Assembly (NCBI GenBank): GCA_032358165.1
Contig: JAALGY010000053.1
Coordinates: forward strand, 2,790,001 to 2,854,000
DNA from: Diplosphaera chodatii
Taxonomy: Eukaryota > Chlorophyta > Trebouxiophyceae > Prasiolales > Stichococcaceae
DNA length: 64,000 nucleotides
Direction of reading: 5' to 3'
The notes beneath the pieces were generated by a model. The model saw only the letters and a list, made by a program, of their open reading frames with translations. It had not been told where the DNA came from and made no database searches. The translations under genes were made by a program, and so were the position numbers. The first letter of the stretch is position 1. Each line of letters starts with the position of its first letter. Positions 45,462 through 57,607 of the stretch are shown here, in pieces.

Positions 45462-48400
45462 ATGTCGATCATGTCGCGCCAGCTCCCAACGGTTGGAACC
45501 ACCGCCACTGTCGGTCGGTCCACGCATGCGCCATGCAAGCTGCACAGTTCCAGTCTCTGCGGCCAGCAGCTGATCAGCCGCAGCTTCAAGGTCAGTGATT
45601 TCGATACACCAGAAGCAGCGCTCGTGCATTGCTCGATGACGTGGCTGATTGCTACCGCCACCAGCAGCGCCGCGCAGGATGTGCAGCAGCGGTGCCACCG
45701 CTTGTAACGCACAGATGGCTTGCAAGGATGCTCAGCAATTACAAAGCGTGTGAAACGTGCAAGCTTCGTGCTGGCAGGGGCAGCGGCAGGCGCGGCAGCA
45801 GGGGGCGGTGCGGGTCGAGGCGCGCGTGGGTGACCAGCGCCGGACAGTCGAGTATATGCAGAAAGGTCTGGATCTCCACAATGTACCTGGGATCAAGAAC
45901 GATCTTCCAGGCACCACTGGTTAGCTGTGAGCATGTGCTGATGATGAGTGAGACTTTTGCCCTGACAGCGCCTTGGGCGGCTCAGGGAATCCTCAATACA
46001 AAAAGTCGGGCGGTCTGACACCTGTTCCGGTGCGCCTGCAGTGGCGGAGGGCGACGCCTACGGCAACGACAGCGGCGGCGGCAACTCCACCTTCTACAGC
46101 CTGCAGGCGGTGATCAGCGCCGCCGCGGCCGGCTTCTTCGGGCTGGCGCCCAATGCGGTGAATCTTCACTGAACATGTACTTTGACGTTCGTGTCAGGGG
46201 TTGGTTGCTGGTAATAGTACGTGCACGGCGCCAGCATGCAGCCGTCCTACCATGCTTGTCGACTGCCACAGCAGCTGCTGCGCCTGCTGCACAACTGACC
46301 ACCATGCCACGCTTCCCCCAGCATGGAGAGTCCCACCCCTGCTGATGTGTGTACTACTGTGTTGGGCAGGCGGCGGAGTTCCTGTTCGGCACCCAGAGCC
46401 TGTCGTACCCCACGATCCTGTTCCCCATCCTGTCGCTGGGCTTCCTGTCCGCCGCCACCGTCAACTCCGTGCAGGCGGTGCGTCACTCACACGGCCATGC
46501 GTCTTGGGCCCTTAGCATCTGTGTCTGTTCTATGCTGACTGCCTAGCAGAATGGGTCGTCAACTGTGTGAGACCAGCGGTGCTTTCAATGTTGCTCAGCT
46601 TCAGTGCTTCTAATGCATGATGAGCCTTGCTCACGCCCCCGCCAAACGACAGGGGCTGTACATGCACCGCATACTCCAGCTACCAGAGTGTGGTGTGCAG
46701 GCGGCGGCCAATGCTGAGGTGCTGAACGACGACGTGCACCGACGCCTTGATGGCTCGCTCTCCTTCTTCGCCGCCGCCAACCTGTGCGCAGTTTAGGGTT
46801 CTGATCAGATCGATGGCTGCTTGCTGCACGGGTGCACCTGTGCTTGATTGGCTCATGTGCGACAGCTGGCGAGATCCTGGCGCATGTTTCGGCTTAGCAC
46901 ATGCCATGTGAGCTGCTTGCCTGCAGGTTGTGCGTCACATCAGGCAATGCTCAGGAGGTTCCACCCATGCACCTGCAGGTTCCTCACGAGCATCTCTTTT
47001 GTGCCAAACCCCAACCTGTACCCGGAGCCGCCGGTGCAGGGATACGCGGCGGCCGCGCTGGGCGCTGTCGCCCTGACGCAGGTAATCGCATGATCGATGC
47101 GTGTGCTTTGCATGCTAGCACGCATCATCATTGTGCTGCTCGAGCCTGAAATGGTGCAGCGAATTGCTGTTGTCATTTCAGCGCATGAGAGCCACCCTCA
47201 TAATCTGAGCATCATCATCATCTGCTGGCCTGCTGCGACGCAGTGGTGGGTGTCCGGCCGGAATTACGCCAAGTATTCACCCGAGGGCCCCCGCCCTATC
47301 GCCATCATCAAGGTGCGGCTGCAGCCTTTGGACTTCGTTTCGAGCTGAGACTTGCTTCAGTGGTACTGTTGGCCACAACCTGTATGCTGGACTCGGAATG
47401 CAGCACATACTGTTGAAGCAACAGTCTGACAACCTGCATCAAGCCGTGCCCGCATCTGGGGTGTGACAGTGCCATGGTCCTGGATCATACTAGGGGAAAA
47501 GCCTCACATAGCGAGGTGTGCCTGTGCTGCAGTCGTACCTGCGGGACCTGCGCTCGCTCGGCGAGGTGGACGGCCTCAACTCCGGCATCTACAGCCTGCT
47601 GACCGCGGCCTTTGTCGGCGCCGGCCTCGGCTACATCTTTGCCCCGGCGCAGGTGACCCGCCCGCCTTTTTTTAGCTGCTTGCAGTCGCGCCATCACGTG
47701 TAGTTGACCCCGGCTGTCATGCAGCAGTCCCGTGGACTGCGTGGGCATTGCGCGCTCGCCAGACACACGTTGGGCTCCTGTCGAGACAGCTGACACGCGT
47801 GCCGCCTGCTGCAGACGCTGGACTTTGTGTTCGGCGCGGCGCTGCCCAAGACGCCGCGGGACGTGTACCTGTGGCAGCTGATCGGCGCGGGCGTCTCCAC
47901 GCTCGTGGGCCCCATCGCGCTCACCCAGCGGGCAGGGTTTCCGCTGCACCCCACCCTGCACCACATGCCAGACCCCTTGCAACCGTCCGCGTCTGCAGCG
48001 GCCTGTGTCTGGCGAACGCCCTGCTTGCTGCCTTTCCACTGCGCATCCATCCTGTGGCAGAGGTTCAACTTGGAGCCCTCAGCATCCTGACAATGTCAAG
48101 TGGGGCGTTCTCTGCAGGACGCCGCGCTGCAGAACAACTTCAGCCGCCCCGACAAGCGCACGCTGATGGCCGGCCTCGCCATCGCCTCCATTGTGTGAGC
48201 CGCTCTGCTCCCGTCAGCCAGAATACAGATGCAAACGCCCTCATATCACCTCGATGCCTACTGTGCTGCACTAGTGCAGCAGCCCTGCCTATGACGTCGG
48301 AGCCAGGCTGCCGTTTTGGCTATTGTCCATGTCTGCTGCAATGTCGTCTGATGGCATGGCTGACAGAAGGATATGTCTCTGCAGGCACACCGCCATCCTG

Positions 48401-48511
48401 GTGCCGCTGCTGAGCAGCGAGAACAGCGGCCCGGGCACCCTGGCGCTGCTGGGCACCTGGGGCCTGTCCGCCATCGCCAGCACCCTCATCGCCATCAAGC
48501 CCAGCGAGTGA
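45462..48511 (+). CDS. Predicted plastid-targeted multi-pass membrane protein of unknown function (366 aa, 11 exons)
   Basis: Exons: 45462-45590, 45778-45829, 46042-46157, 46370-46477, 46701-46783, 46979-47081, 47244-47312, 47533-47652, 47815-47931, 48118-48194, 48385-48511. They total 1101 nt in frame. The N-terminus (MSIMSRQLPTVGTTATVG) is Ser/Thr/Arg-rich and acid-free, then VRVEARV matches the chloroplast transit-cleavage motif. After an acidic, Gly/Ser-rich hinge come about seven to eight hydrophobic segments: AVISAAAAGFFGLA, ILFPILSLGFLSAATV, GYAAAALGAVAL, LLTAAFVGAGLGYIFA, LWQLIGAGVSTLVGPIAL, LMAGLAIASIVHTAILVPLL and TLALLGTWGLSAIASTLIAI. A polar loop WWVSGRNYAKYSPEGPRPI lies mid-protein. 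I recognise no named family. The junction after exon 9 needs either a GC donor at 47,932 or an earlier GT donor at 47,907, which would delete VGPIALTQR. Confidence 0.7.
46793..46801. repeat. Short telomere-like motif
   Basis: TTTAGGGTT, one telomere unit plus two bases, nine bases past the donor GTGCGC of exon 5 in the plastid membrane protein gene. It is short enough to occur by chance and gains weight only with the other copies. Confidence 0.5.
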
Positions 48512-49203
48512 AGCAACGACGACAGCAGCAGCGAAGCCGGCGCCGCCGCAGCCACTTTTCTGGCGGCACAACTGATCCGTGCCCGACTGCTGCAGGTCTG
48601 CAGCGCCATGAGCGCTGGTGACTGGACAGCGGTGGACCAGCAGCAGGCAGCTGCATAACAGGCAGCGCCGCCACTGTCCCAAGTAGACTCGAGCAATCGA
48701 TAGTACTGTGCGTGCTGGCATTCTGGGCGCTATGTCACACTGGATGGATATCTATCTGAAGGGTTACCGATTGTTATGCTTCAAGCTGTGTACTGAAGAG
48801 GTTGTTGGTACACCATCGTTGCATTGTTTCTTGTTCATTTGTGCCGCTGTCATTGCGTGCATTGGAGGGCTTTAGGAGAAGGGCCGTTTGCACGAGTGTT
48901 TAGCAAGGTGTTTGCAACATGGGGATGGGTGATGTGTTGACGTTGTTACAATCTTTGCGACAACGCATACGACCATCAATCAAATTCATTCAGATTTACC
49001 ATACGGTGCTGTATACAGCATGTCTAGCATAGACAACGATTGATACACATACAGGCAAACCTTATTGCACACATTACTGCCGCAAGGCTGGTGTCTCAAA
49101 CGTACCGCAACGGCTCCTGTACATACATATGTTTGCAAGCACATGGTTGGCATCTAGCTGCTGCTTCTGACCCACAGTAGCTAGCTGCGGCTGGCTATAG
49201 CTC
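48512..49203. other. Convergent 3' intergenic region (plastid membrane protein / MFS)
   Basis: It is 692 bp between facing stop codons, noticeably richer in A and T from about 48,760 to 49,140. It should hold both 3' untranslated regions. No gene was seen. Confidence 0.55.
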
Positions 49204-52200
49204 TCACAGCTGTGCTCCCGCTATGCTGAAGCTCTTCACGCTGCTGGTGGGCCCTTCCGAGGCTGCCTCCTCGTCTGTGGTGTCCTGCGGCACGATGCTG
49301 TACTGCGCAGCAGCTTCTGACTGCTGCTGCTTCCCGCTGCCTGTCTGCGCTCTGAAGCGGCGCCACCGCCTGGCGGCAAGTATGCACCACGGCGTCTGCA
49401 TGCAAGAGCGCTGTTGGTGTCAGAGGATTATCATGTTGCAGTTACCTGGGACATTTCAACAAATGGTCCTTCGACCCTGACAGCAGGCAGGTACGCACTG
49501 GCATCTGCCAGCTTCTGCATATGCTGCGGTCGCCACGCGGACCCCACAGACAGGCCAGGGTGCGGATCAGTCTCACCGCGCAGCAGGCGCCGATGGCGGC
49601 CATGACGGTCGCGACGCCGCGGGTGCTGAGGTGCAGCCGGTCGAACATGACGCCGCACAGCAGCAGGCTGACCATCTCGGTGGACACGTAGAACGCCATC
49701 TCCAGCGCAAACACCCGCCCTGCAGCAAGACATGCGACCAGGTCTTGAGGTGCAAGCAGCCTCGTGCGAAGGCGCAGCATGTTAAAAGACTGTCTTCGAT
49801 CTGACGCTGGAAGTTGCTGGCCTGGGGTGCGGATCCCGGTAGGGTCAGGCGGGTTGCAGCATGCCTCCAAATGCACGCAGACCGCCCAAGAAATCTGTGC
49901 GCACCCTGGATCTCGTTGGGCACCCGGAACTGCAGGATGAGGGTGGAGTAGATCCACAGCGCCGCGCTGCCCAGCGACCGCAGCACCACGCTCGGCAGCA
50001 GTAGCCACGCGTTGCTCGCGGCCGTCATGCACACGTAGCCGAACGCCAGGCTGCTGGTCGCCAGGGCGCACGAGCGCAGCAGGTACGGCTCGCTGCAGGG
50101 CCGACGAGTAGTTTGTCAAGCGTATGATGTGCAGCATCTGCGCATGTTGTCACGTCACAGATCCAGGCCTGTGCACCATTCAGAAGGTGGCGTTGGGACT
50201 GACGCAGCCAGCGGTGTCCGCTTGTGCAGCCAGCGACATAGCATGCACTTGCAGGCTGCATGGCGCCAGCCGCTGGCTGCGCCAGCCATAGTGCAAAAGG
50301 CGGCATGAGTGCAGGACAAGAGCTGCCAGGCAGGAGGTGCCATGTCTGGCATACAGTCTGCTCGCTGCACCGGGTATGTTGCAGGCAACAGTGGTGGACT
50401 CTGTGGACAGCATGTTGCGCTCCAGCGGGTTTGCAGCTCACAGGTTGGGCGTGAAGTGGTTGAAGATGGCTGGCCCCAGGAATGCGCCGACGCCCATCGC
50501 GCCAAACAGCAGCCCCATGGTGAACGCGGAGTCGCGGATCTGGAACTCTGGCGCGTCAGAGAACCTGCAGCAGGATCGCGGTGCGCCCTTTGACAGGACA
50601 CGACCGGCATGCCGCATGCTGGATGGGTGCGGTGGGTGATCGTCATGCAGCGCCGCATCCGATGGCATGCTCGCTGCAGGGGCGCAAAGTGGCAGCGCAG
50701 ACCAAAGTCCATGTTTGCGAAAGGGACAGACGAGCCCAGGCACGCACTTGACGTACAGCACATCGGACGCCCCCCACACCAAGGCGCCAGACGCCTTGAT
50801 CAGCGTGAACGCCGCGATGTCCCGGTTGCCGGGGGCCGCCATGTAGGCCCACCCCTCCCGCAGATCGGCCACAGCCTGCATGATGCATGGGGTGTCGTAT
50901 GGATGTTCATCAGCCATCTGGCTTGAGACACGACGCACCGGCTGGACACCTGGCCGTGAAATCAGCGTGCGCAGCGAACACATCTGCCGATGTTGCCGGG
51001 ACGAATGGCAGGCGCTGCATTGCATTCCACACCTGCTGCCACGGCCCAGCTGCATCCCCTGCTGCAGCCTCTGGGGCCGCCGCTACGCCACCAGCCGCGG
51101 CGCCCTCGGCGCCCCTGGCCGCGGGTATCGGGCTGCCTGTGCCGTCGCCTCCAGCAGGAGACGCGACGTGCCGGTGCTGCGGCTTGCTGAGCGACACGCC
51201 GCCGCCGGCCTGCTGCAGCGCAGCCGCCTCCAGATCCGGATCCAGATCCAGATCCCCGGCGTCCAGCAGCTTGAACACCTCGGACTGGCTGCTGGCGCTG
51301 TCGAACCTGCGTCGGCACACTGCTCATGCACGTCAGCTTGCCGCAGCGTGAGCACAGGTATCGCACGCTTTGCAAACAACCCGAGCGTGATCGCACATTC
51401 GCCATGATGAGACAATCACCTGAGCCGCTGCTGCAGGGACGGCTGCCTGGATGCCTCAATACCCGTCGCTGCGGCGGGCATGATGCTGAGGACCAGGGCA
51501 GAGCAGCCGGCTGCCACGAGGTAGGATGCCGCGTCAATCAGAAAGCACGCTGTCGTGCCTGCAGCAGCATGAGTGCACATGTTGGCAGGCTCGAAACTGC
51601 GCACACACACGTAGCCGGTAACTCTCAGCCTGCCTCTGCCATGCTAGGAAAACATTGCAGATCGGATTTGCGACTCACCGAAAGCCGAGACCAGCATGCC
51701 GCCTGCGCTGGCACCGACTGCGGCCTGCATGCAATTGCTTGCCAGACGTCATTTGCAACGCTCAACATAATTGATGACTCACACACATTGCAAATTAAGC
51801 ACTGCGCTCCCGTGGCAGTTCATGGTTAAGACTGGCACACAGCAGGAGCCGTGCGGCGTTGCTGCCGATGGTCCCCTAGGTCATGCCAAAGACAGTGGCG
51901 CAGGCAGGCAGCTGGCCGCCGCACCATGAGGCTCCAGGTGAAGGCGTCCAGCGTGGCCGCCAGGTGCAGCTCGTGCTGCGGCACCAGCTGCTGGGTGAGC
52001 GCCTTGCGCGCGGGGTCCGTGAAAGAGCCCACGCTGAACAGCGCCGCCAGCAGCACGTACATCAGCCTGCAGCAGCAGCCCCGCTGCTGAGGTCGGTCTT
52101 GGCTGCGTCGCAGACCTGCGACTCGTGGCGGGTGTGCGCAACCTGATGTCTGCATGTGCCGCCGAGTGACGGGAACCTCACCACAGGGTGCTGGGCGTCC

Positions 52201-52821
52201 GCACGAGCGGCAGGAACAACACCGTCGCCGCCGACGCCAGGTTGGCAGCGGTCAGCACCATCACCCGGTTGAACCTGGTACATGATGCCAGGACACCCAG
52301 CTGAGTGCAACCGCATGCATGGCGCGCTCCTCGCCACTGCATGGTGCATCCAATCAGGCGACGACTCGCAGCATCGTTGAGGCCTGCCAGCATAGGCGCC
52401 CGCCACGCAGCGTGCCAGAGGAAGCACACACCTGTCTGCCACGACGCCGGCTGCGGGGAACATCAGCAGCGACGGCAGCACGCGGACGGTGACGGCAAAG
52501 GAGACGAGCACGGCGGAGCCGCCGCCGAGGCGCTCCACGAGGTTCAGCGTCGCCACGAAGTTCGCCCAGCCGCCCAGCGAGTTGACGACCTGCGGAGTAC
52601 GGCATGTCTATGATGTTGCACACTGATGCAGCATGTGGGCCGTTTCAGGCATTGTTCACTGCACCGGCAGATTCCCGCCACCAGCATCTTCTGACTCACA
52701 CCTCGCCGATGACCAGGAGGCGGTAGGGGCGGTTGCCCGCCAGGAAACGCCAGTACTCCAGCACGCCGTCCGCCTTGTGATCGCCGCCGTCCATGGCGGC
52801 CGTGCTCCCGGCAGCGGTCAT
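49204..52821 (-). CDS. Major facilitator superfamily transporter (582 aa, 12 exons)
   Basis: Exons (minus): 52702-52821, 52432-52589, 52182-52274, 51925-52066, 51679-51724, 51420-51558, 51033-51306, 50748-50875, 50442-50564, 49905-50092, 49548-49719, 49204-49369. They total 1749 nt in frame. Two sets of hydrophobic segments flank a long polar loop, the MFS pattern. N-half: YRLLVIGEVVNSLGGW, LVSFAVTVRVLPSLLMFPA, VMVLTAANLASAATVLFLPL, VLLAALFSVGSFTDPARKAL, AVGASAGGMLVSAFG and LVAAGCSALVLSIM. The loop of about 100 residues is acidic then Ala/Gly-rich (LDAGDLDLDPDLEAAAL). C-half: AAFTLIKASGALVWGASDV, MGLLFGAMGVGAFLGPAIF, SLAFGYVCMTAA, VSLLLCGVMFDRLHLSTRG and VATVMAAIGACCAVRLIR. The FTDPARKAL segment recalls bacterial-type MFS_3 exporters. 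Substrate and membrane are unknown. The tail QYSIVPQDTTDEEAASEG is acidic and cytosolic-looking. Confidence 0.8.
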
Positions 52822-53464
52822 CGATCAACGGCGCCGCCGCAGGCGCCGCTACCGCCGCCCCGAGAGGCCGGGGAATAGGGCCTTACTGTCAGCTTGTTTA
52901 CAGTTTCAAACGAGCAATCAGAAGCGACCACGGGTCGATCGAGCGCTCGACGGACCCGCTGACCGGCGATCAGCTTGCTGACATGCTGTGACGTTGCATG
53001 GGGCGATGCTGCAGCAAGCTGCTCACGCGCTCACGGTGTGCTGCATGCGCAGATCATTGATCGACATCACGCACGACACGCAAAGCCGGGTTTCTGCGAG
53101 TTGAGCAATCGCAGGCGCAACACAGCGGAAGCTGCCCCTGGTGCGATCACCTCAAAGACCTGTGGCTGGCCAGGGAAGACAAGTGCAAATTGCCAGACTT
53201 CCCCTGTTACGGATGTCTAACTCACAAGTATCTCTTGAATGCATTCAGTTTGCATTGCATTGCAACCCCATCGCAAACGCTGCTGGTGACCGCTGCCCTC
53301 TGTACTTGAGAGTGCTGTTGTGATCTTGGCCACTGGTGCCAGCTTCGTCCCAACACAGCGAGCAGGCGCGCAGCAGCCGATCTGCAGACTCCACCCTGGC
53401 GTCTGACAATGCAGCTGTGATGGTCTGAAGGCGGGCAGCCAGCCGCGGCGGCCTGCTGCAACAG
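52822..53464. promoter_or_regulatory. Divergent region between two MFS transporter genes
   Basis: It is 643 bp between oppositely directed start codons and should hold both promoters. The two proteins belong to different MFS subfamilies, so this is not an inverted duplication. No defined element was seen. Confidence 0.5.
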
Positions 53465-56400
53465 ATGGCCTCGGCATCTGGCCCAGAGGCCCAGCCCCAT
53501 GCAGCAGCAGAGCACCGCAGCGGCGAATTCGAGGCGCTCGAGATCGACTCGCCGCGCGCGCCAGAGGCGGCGCCACAGCAGAACGGCCAGCAGCACACGG
53601 CCATCGATGTTGCGCTGGGCGCCACCGCCCACCAGGATCAGGGCTACACGCGGAAGGAGCGCAAAGCAGAGGAGCAGGCCGGCCTGCTGAAGGGACAGCC
53701 GCTGTCTTCGGACGCAGGAGGTGCGTCACTGGCAGTGCTGCATCCAAGCAGGTGTCGTGGTGGCAGCGTGGCGCAGGGGCACGCGACGAGCATTTGCCTC
53801 ATGCACTGCAAGCAACGGGGCGATTGCTCTGCAAGGCTGTGCAGAGGCTCTAAACGTTGACTCAGTAGCGCAGCCCCGGATGTGGTAGCTGCTGCCAGCA
53901 GCATTGAGGGTGTGCATGTTGTCCCATTGTGCAGCAGAGCACCTCGCATTGGAGCACGGGGAGCACGGCAGCCCGGATGACGAAGACGGCCCTCCGCCGC
54001 TGGCGGCGCCGCACAAGGAGTTCGTGCACCCCATACCCCCGGGGCAGCGCTACTACGCGGTCGGCATGTTCTGCATCGTCGCGGCGCTGCTGTATGCGGA
54101 CCAGAACCTCATGGCGCCCAACCTCACGCAGATGGCCGCCGAGTTTGGCTTCAACGACGTGGTGAGTCTGGGTTTCCATGTGGTATTGAGCAGCCCCCAC
54201 CGACGCAAGCTGCAGCGCAAGGTGCTGCGCCGGGCGCGTCCCGCCCTCAGCATGGGCTGCAAGGTCCAGGGCGCCCGACTCCATATGGTCCGTTCCAACA
54301 CCTGCACAGGAGAAGGACCAGTACCTAGGTGGCTGGATCGGGGCAGCGTTCTTTCTGGTCGGCGCGCCCGCCGCCATCCTCATGGGCTACTTCAGCCACG
54401 GGTACAACCGCTGCACCATGTTCTTCTGGGTCGTCATCCTGGGTGCGCGCGGATATGTTGTACACTCTGCCTCTCCTTGGCACTGCCCCTTGGTGCCAGA
54501 CTGTGCCTGCAACATTGGCGTATCAGCTCACGGCCAGCATTCTGTGCATTTCTGCCGTCACTTCACAGCTGCATGCGAGTTCCATGTGCTGCAGGGGAGG
54601 CGCCGTGCATCATGACGATCTTTGTGCGCAAGTACTGGGAGCTGCTGCTGCTGCGCCTGCTGACGGGCATCTCCCTCGGCGGCATCTTTCCGCTGGTAGG
54701 CCTGTATGCCGACCCTACGCAAAACACTGCCAGCCATCGCGCTTGCGATGTACTGCTGCAGCCGCGAGCCGCTGTCCATTGGATGGTCAACTGTGCGCCA
54801 AGGTCACAGTCACTCTGCTTCTATCTATGCAGGTGTTCAGCCTGATAGGCGACTTCTTCAGCCCGCACCAGCGCGCGTTCGTGGCGGCGCTGGTGCAGAT
54901 CGCCATGGGCTTCGGCATGTCCCTGGGCCAGCTCATCGCGGGCGTGCTGGGTGAGCGGCACCGTGCCATAACCCTAAACCCTACAGCTGTAGACCCAGTT
55001 CCACCACCTGCCACACGGTCTGCTGTGCTGACCGGCTGCCCCGACTCGGGCTCGCACGCTGCGCTGCACAGCAGGCCATGACCGGCCATCACGCAGCTCG
55101 TCTGGGGTAACTTCCCCGGCCCCCTCACGAGCCCCTGATTCCAGCATTGCTGTCTGCGCAGGCCCGTCGTGGGGGTGGCGCTGGCCGTTCGTGGTGGTTG
55201 CGGTGCCCACGGTGCTGCTGGCGCTCATCACCTGGTACACCGTGGAGGAGCCCCAGCGCGGCATCAGCGAGGCCGCTCTGCAGGTCAGGGTTCAGGGTTT
55301 TACGGTGTAGGAGTTCTCTGTCAGCGGCTGCTGGCCGCGGTCGAGTTGCACGAGTTGCAGGCTCTGAGATGCGGGCTCAGCCAAGACTTTCCCTCTGACA
55401 GGAAGCAGATTGAGATCCTGCAGCTTTTGATCAGCTGGTCGTTGACCCAGACCGGATTATGTACGTCCCTGGCATTCACCTGCGGTCTGCCTGGGCTCGC
55501 AGGACAACTATGAGTCGGGCGACTTCGAGTACGAGGAGAAGATCGACTGGGAGAAGACCAAGAAGCTGGCCAAGATCCGCACCAACCTGTGCGTCATCCT
55601 GCAGGTGCGCGCCTGACCAGGGCACTGACTTCTGTGCAGCCATTCGCACACATGCACCGTGAACAGTTTTGCAAACGCTTCGTGGCTGAGCTGCTGTATG
55701 TCAGTGCGGCATCAGGCTGAGGTAGATGATACTTCTGCAGGGGCTCCCGGGGTGCCTGCCGTGGGGCATGCTGCTGGTGTTTTTCAACGACTTCCTGGCG
55801 CAGCAGAAGGGCTTCTCGGTGCCCGCCGCCACCCTGGTGCGCCTGATTCGAAGACTTTGATTCCTACTTGCTATACATAGCGCACTTCGCGGATGGATCA
55901 GCCTGTATGCCGGGTTTGCGCTGCACATGAAGGCTGCTCTGATGCCCACTGAGCTGAACATCGAAAACTGGCGTGCAGGTGGTCGCCGTGTTTGGCATCG
56001 GCGGCGGCATCGGCGTCATCGTGGGCGGCATGATCGGGCAGTACCTGTACAACAAGCGGCGGCGCTACATGCCCCTGTTCACGGGTGCGGTGGAACTGCG
56101 CCGTGTCTTGCTGGTTCGAGACGCGCCACGCCTTTGATAGCACTGTCGTCACCAGCGCAACAAACGCGCTTGCTGTTCATGTGACCCATCACCGACAGAG
56201 GCCACGCCTGCACGCAGGCCTGGTGGTCATCACATCCACGCCGCCCATGATGTGGCTGGTGAACGACCCGCTGAAGGAGCCCGCCGCCGTGTTCTTCGCC
56301 TGCATCGCGGTGTTCATGGGCGGCTTCTCCTCCTCCGCCTGCGGCCCCAGCATCCGGTGCGCAGCAGACTCAGCCTCCGGTGTGCAGTGCGTCCCGGGGA

Positions 56401-57607
56401 CCCTGAACCTCGCAGGAGCAATGTTGACCGTACTGCGCGCAATGTCTCACGAGCTGTGGCCTCCGCTCATCGCACACGGGCCCCCAGACGGCTGAGCCCC
56501 GCGTCCTGCTGCGCCGCAAACACGTGTTTTTTCTTCTTTTTAAAAATGCGTACAGATAATCTTGTACCAAAAGGTAAGTCTATTTTCATGAAACAACAGT
56601 TCAAAATGTTTGCAGGGCCATGATCATGAACGTCAACGAGCCGGAGACGCGCGGCGTGGCGCTCGCGCTGCACGTGGTGTTGGACGACCTGGGCAAGGGC
56701 GTGGGGCCCGCGCTGGTGGCGGTGCTGATCACCGCCCTGGGCCGCCAGCTGGCCTTCTCCCTGTCCATCGCCGGCTGGATCCCCTGCGGCCTGCTGATCC
56801 GTGAGTCCCGCCGCTGCTGCTGCACGCCTGCTGTGCGCCCTGCAGTGAGCGTCCGGCGCTTCCCTGCCGCTCGGCCTGAGCTGCTTAGCTTGGCGTGATC
56901 TGATCAGGTTGTGACCTGGTTCGATGGTAACGGCAATGCCTCCCACCCTGCAGTGGGCGCGTACTTCTCGCTGGAGGAGGACGAGGACAACATGCAGAAG
57001 CGGCTGGTGCGCAGCCGCCAGCGCAGCCGCGCCCCCAGCGCCGCCACAGGTCTGGCAGCACTAGCACGCTCCGCCGACCTGGGACAGCTCAATCTGCACC
57101 AGTACCTGACATCAATTGCTCAGGTATCCAATGCCACCAGATGCCTCCTTGCTGACTGGTGCGATGTGCGCGTGCCTTGCAGCGTCCGAGCGGCCACAGC
57201 TCAGCGACATCGACGAGGAGACGGGGTCTCTGAGCGGCGGCAGCCCCGACGGCAGCCTGCACGGCGGCAGGAAGCAGCAGCAGCAGCAGCCTGGGGACGT
57301 GGAGCTGCAGCCGTCCCGGCGGCAGCTGCCGGCGCTGCTGCGGCGCGGCCCCCGCGGCGACGCCACCGAGAAGCAGCAGCTGCTGGCGGGCGGTGAGGAC
57401 AGCGCCGCAAACGGCGGGGGTGTTGCGGAGTCTGACGCTGCCCTGCGGTCGGCGGCAGACCATCCTGACGCCCGCGGCAGTGTCAGCGGCGGCAGCGATG
57501 GCGCCCGGCCAGCAGGTGACAACAGTGTGGCCGACGCCGGCAGTCGTGCCGGCGGTGCTGCCACTGGCAACGGCGACGTCCACTCCGAGCGAGAAGATCA
57601 CCCGTAG
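53465..57607 (+). CDS. Spinster-like major facilitator superfamily transporter (701 aa, 13 exons)
   Basis: Exons: 53465-53720, 53935-54161, 54310-54442, 54595-54695, 54833-54950, 55162-55283, 55503-55604, 55741-55836, 55979-56084, 56218-56356, 56616-56800, 56954-57049, 57183-57607. They total 2106 nt in frame. A polar N-terminus of about 110 residues precedes TM1 (YYAVGMFCIVAALLYADQNL). The LYADQN segment and the following LGGWIGAAFFLVGAPAAILM, LLRLLTGISLGGIFPLV and SPHQRAFVAALVQIAMGFG blocks resemble spinster-type transporters. The C-half has LPWGMLLVFFNDFLAQQKGF, VFGIGGGIGVIVGGMIGQYL, VFFACIAVFMGGFSSSACG, NVNEPETRGVALALHVVLDD and LVAVLITALGRQLAFSLSI. The tail (about 170 residues) is Gly/Ser/Asp/Gln-rich and disordered. 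Substrate is unknown. Introns carry telomere-like motifs and an AT-rich island. Confidence 0.85.
54970..54983. repeat. Interstitial telomere-like motif
   Basis: AACCCTAAACCCTA, exactly two telomere units, 20 bases into the intron after exon 5 of the spinster-like gene. It is C-rich on the sense strand. Confidence 0.9.
55287..55302. repeat. Degenerate telomere-like motif
   Basis: AGGGTTCAGGGTTTTA starts three bases into the next intron of the same gene. One unit has C for T and the last has an extra T. It is G-rich on the sense strand, opposite to the copy at 54,970. Confidence 0.65.
56515..56615. other. AT-rich island at the 3' end of an intron (spinster-like gene)
   Basis: About 100 bp rich in T and A, ending exactly at the acceptor TTTGCAG before AMIMNVNEPE. 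It contains an imperfect palindrome GTACAGATAATCTTGTAC near 56,549. Nothing coding was seen. Confidence 0.7.

Noticed and set aside
51841..51875. Possible extra exon (GTIGSNAARLL) in the minus-strand MFS gene
   Set aside because: Including it breaks the reading phase. Skipping it joins FTWSLM directly to AAVGASAGGML, which reads as a normal transmembrane segment.
52822..53464. Inverted duplication giving the two adjacent MFS genes
   Set aside because: The two transporters share no obvious sequence motifs and fit different MFS subfamilies.
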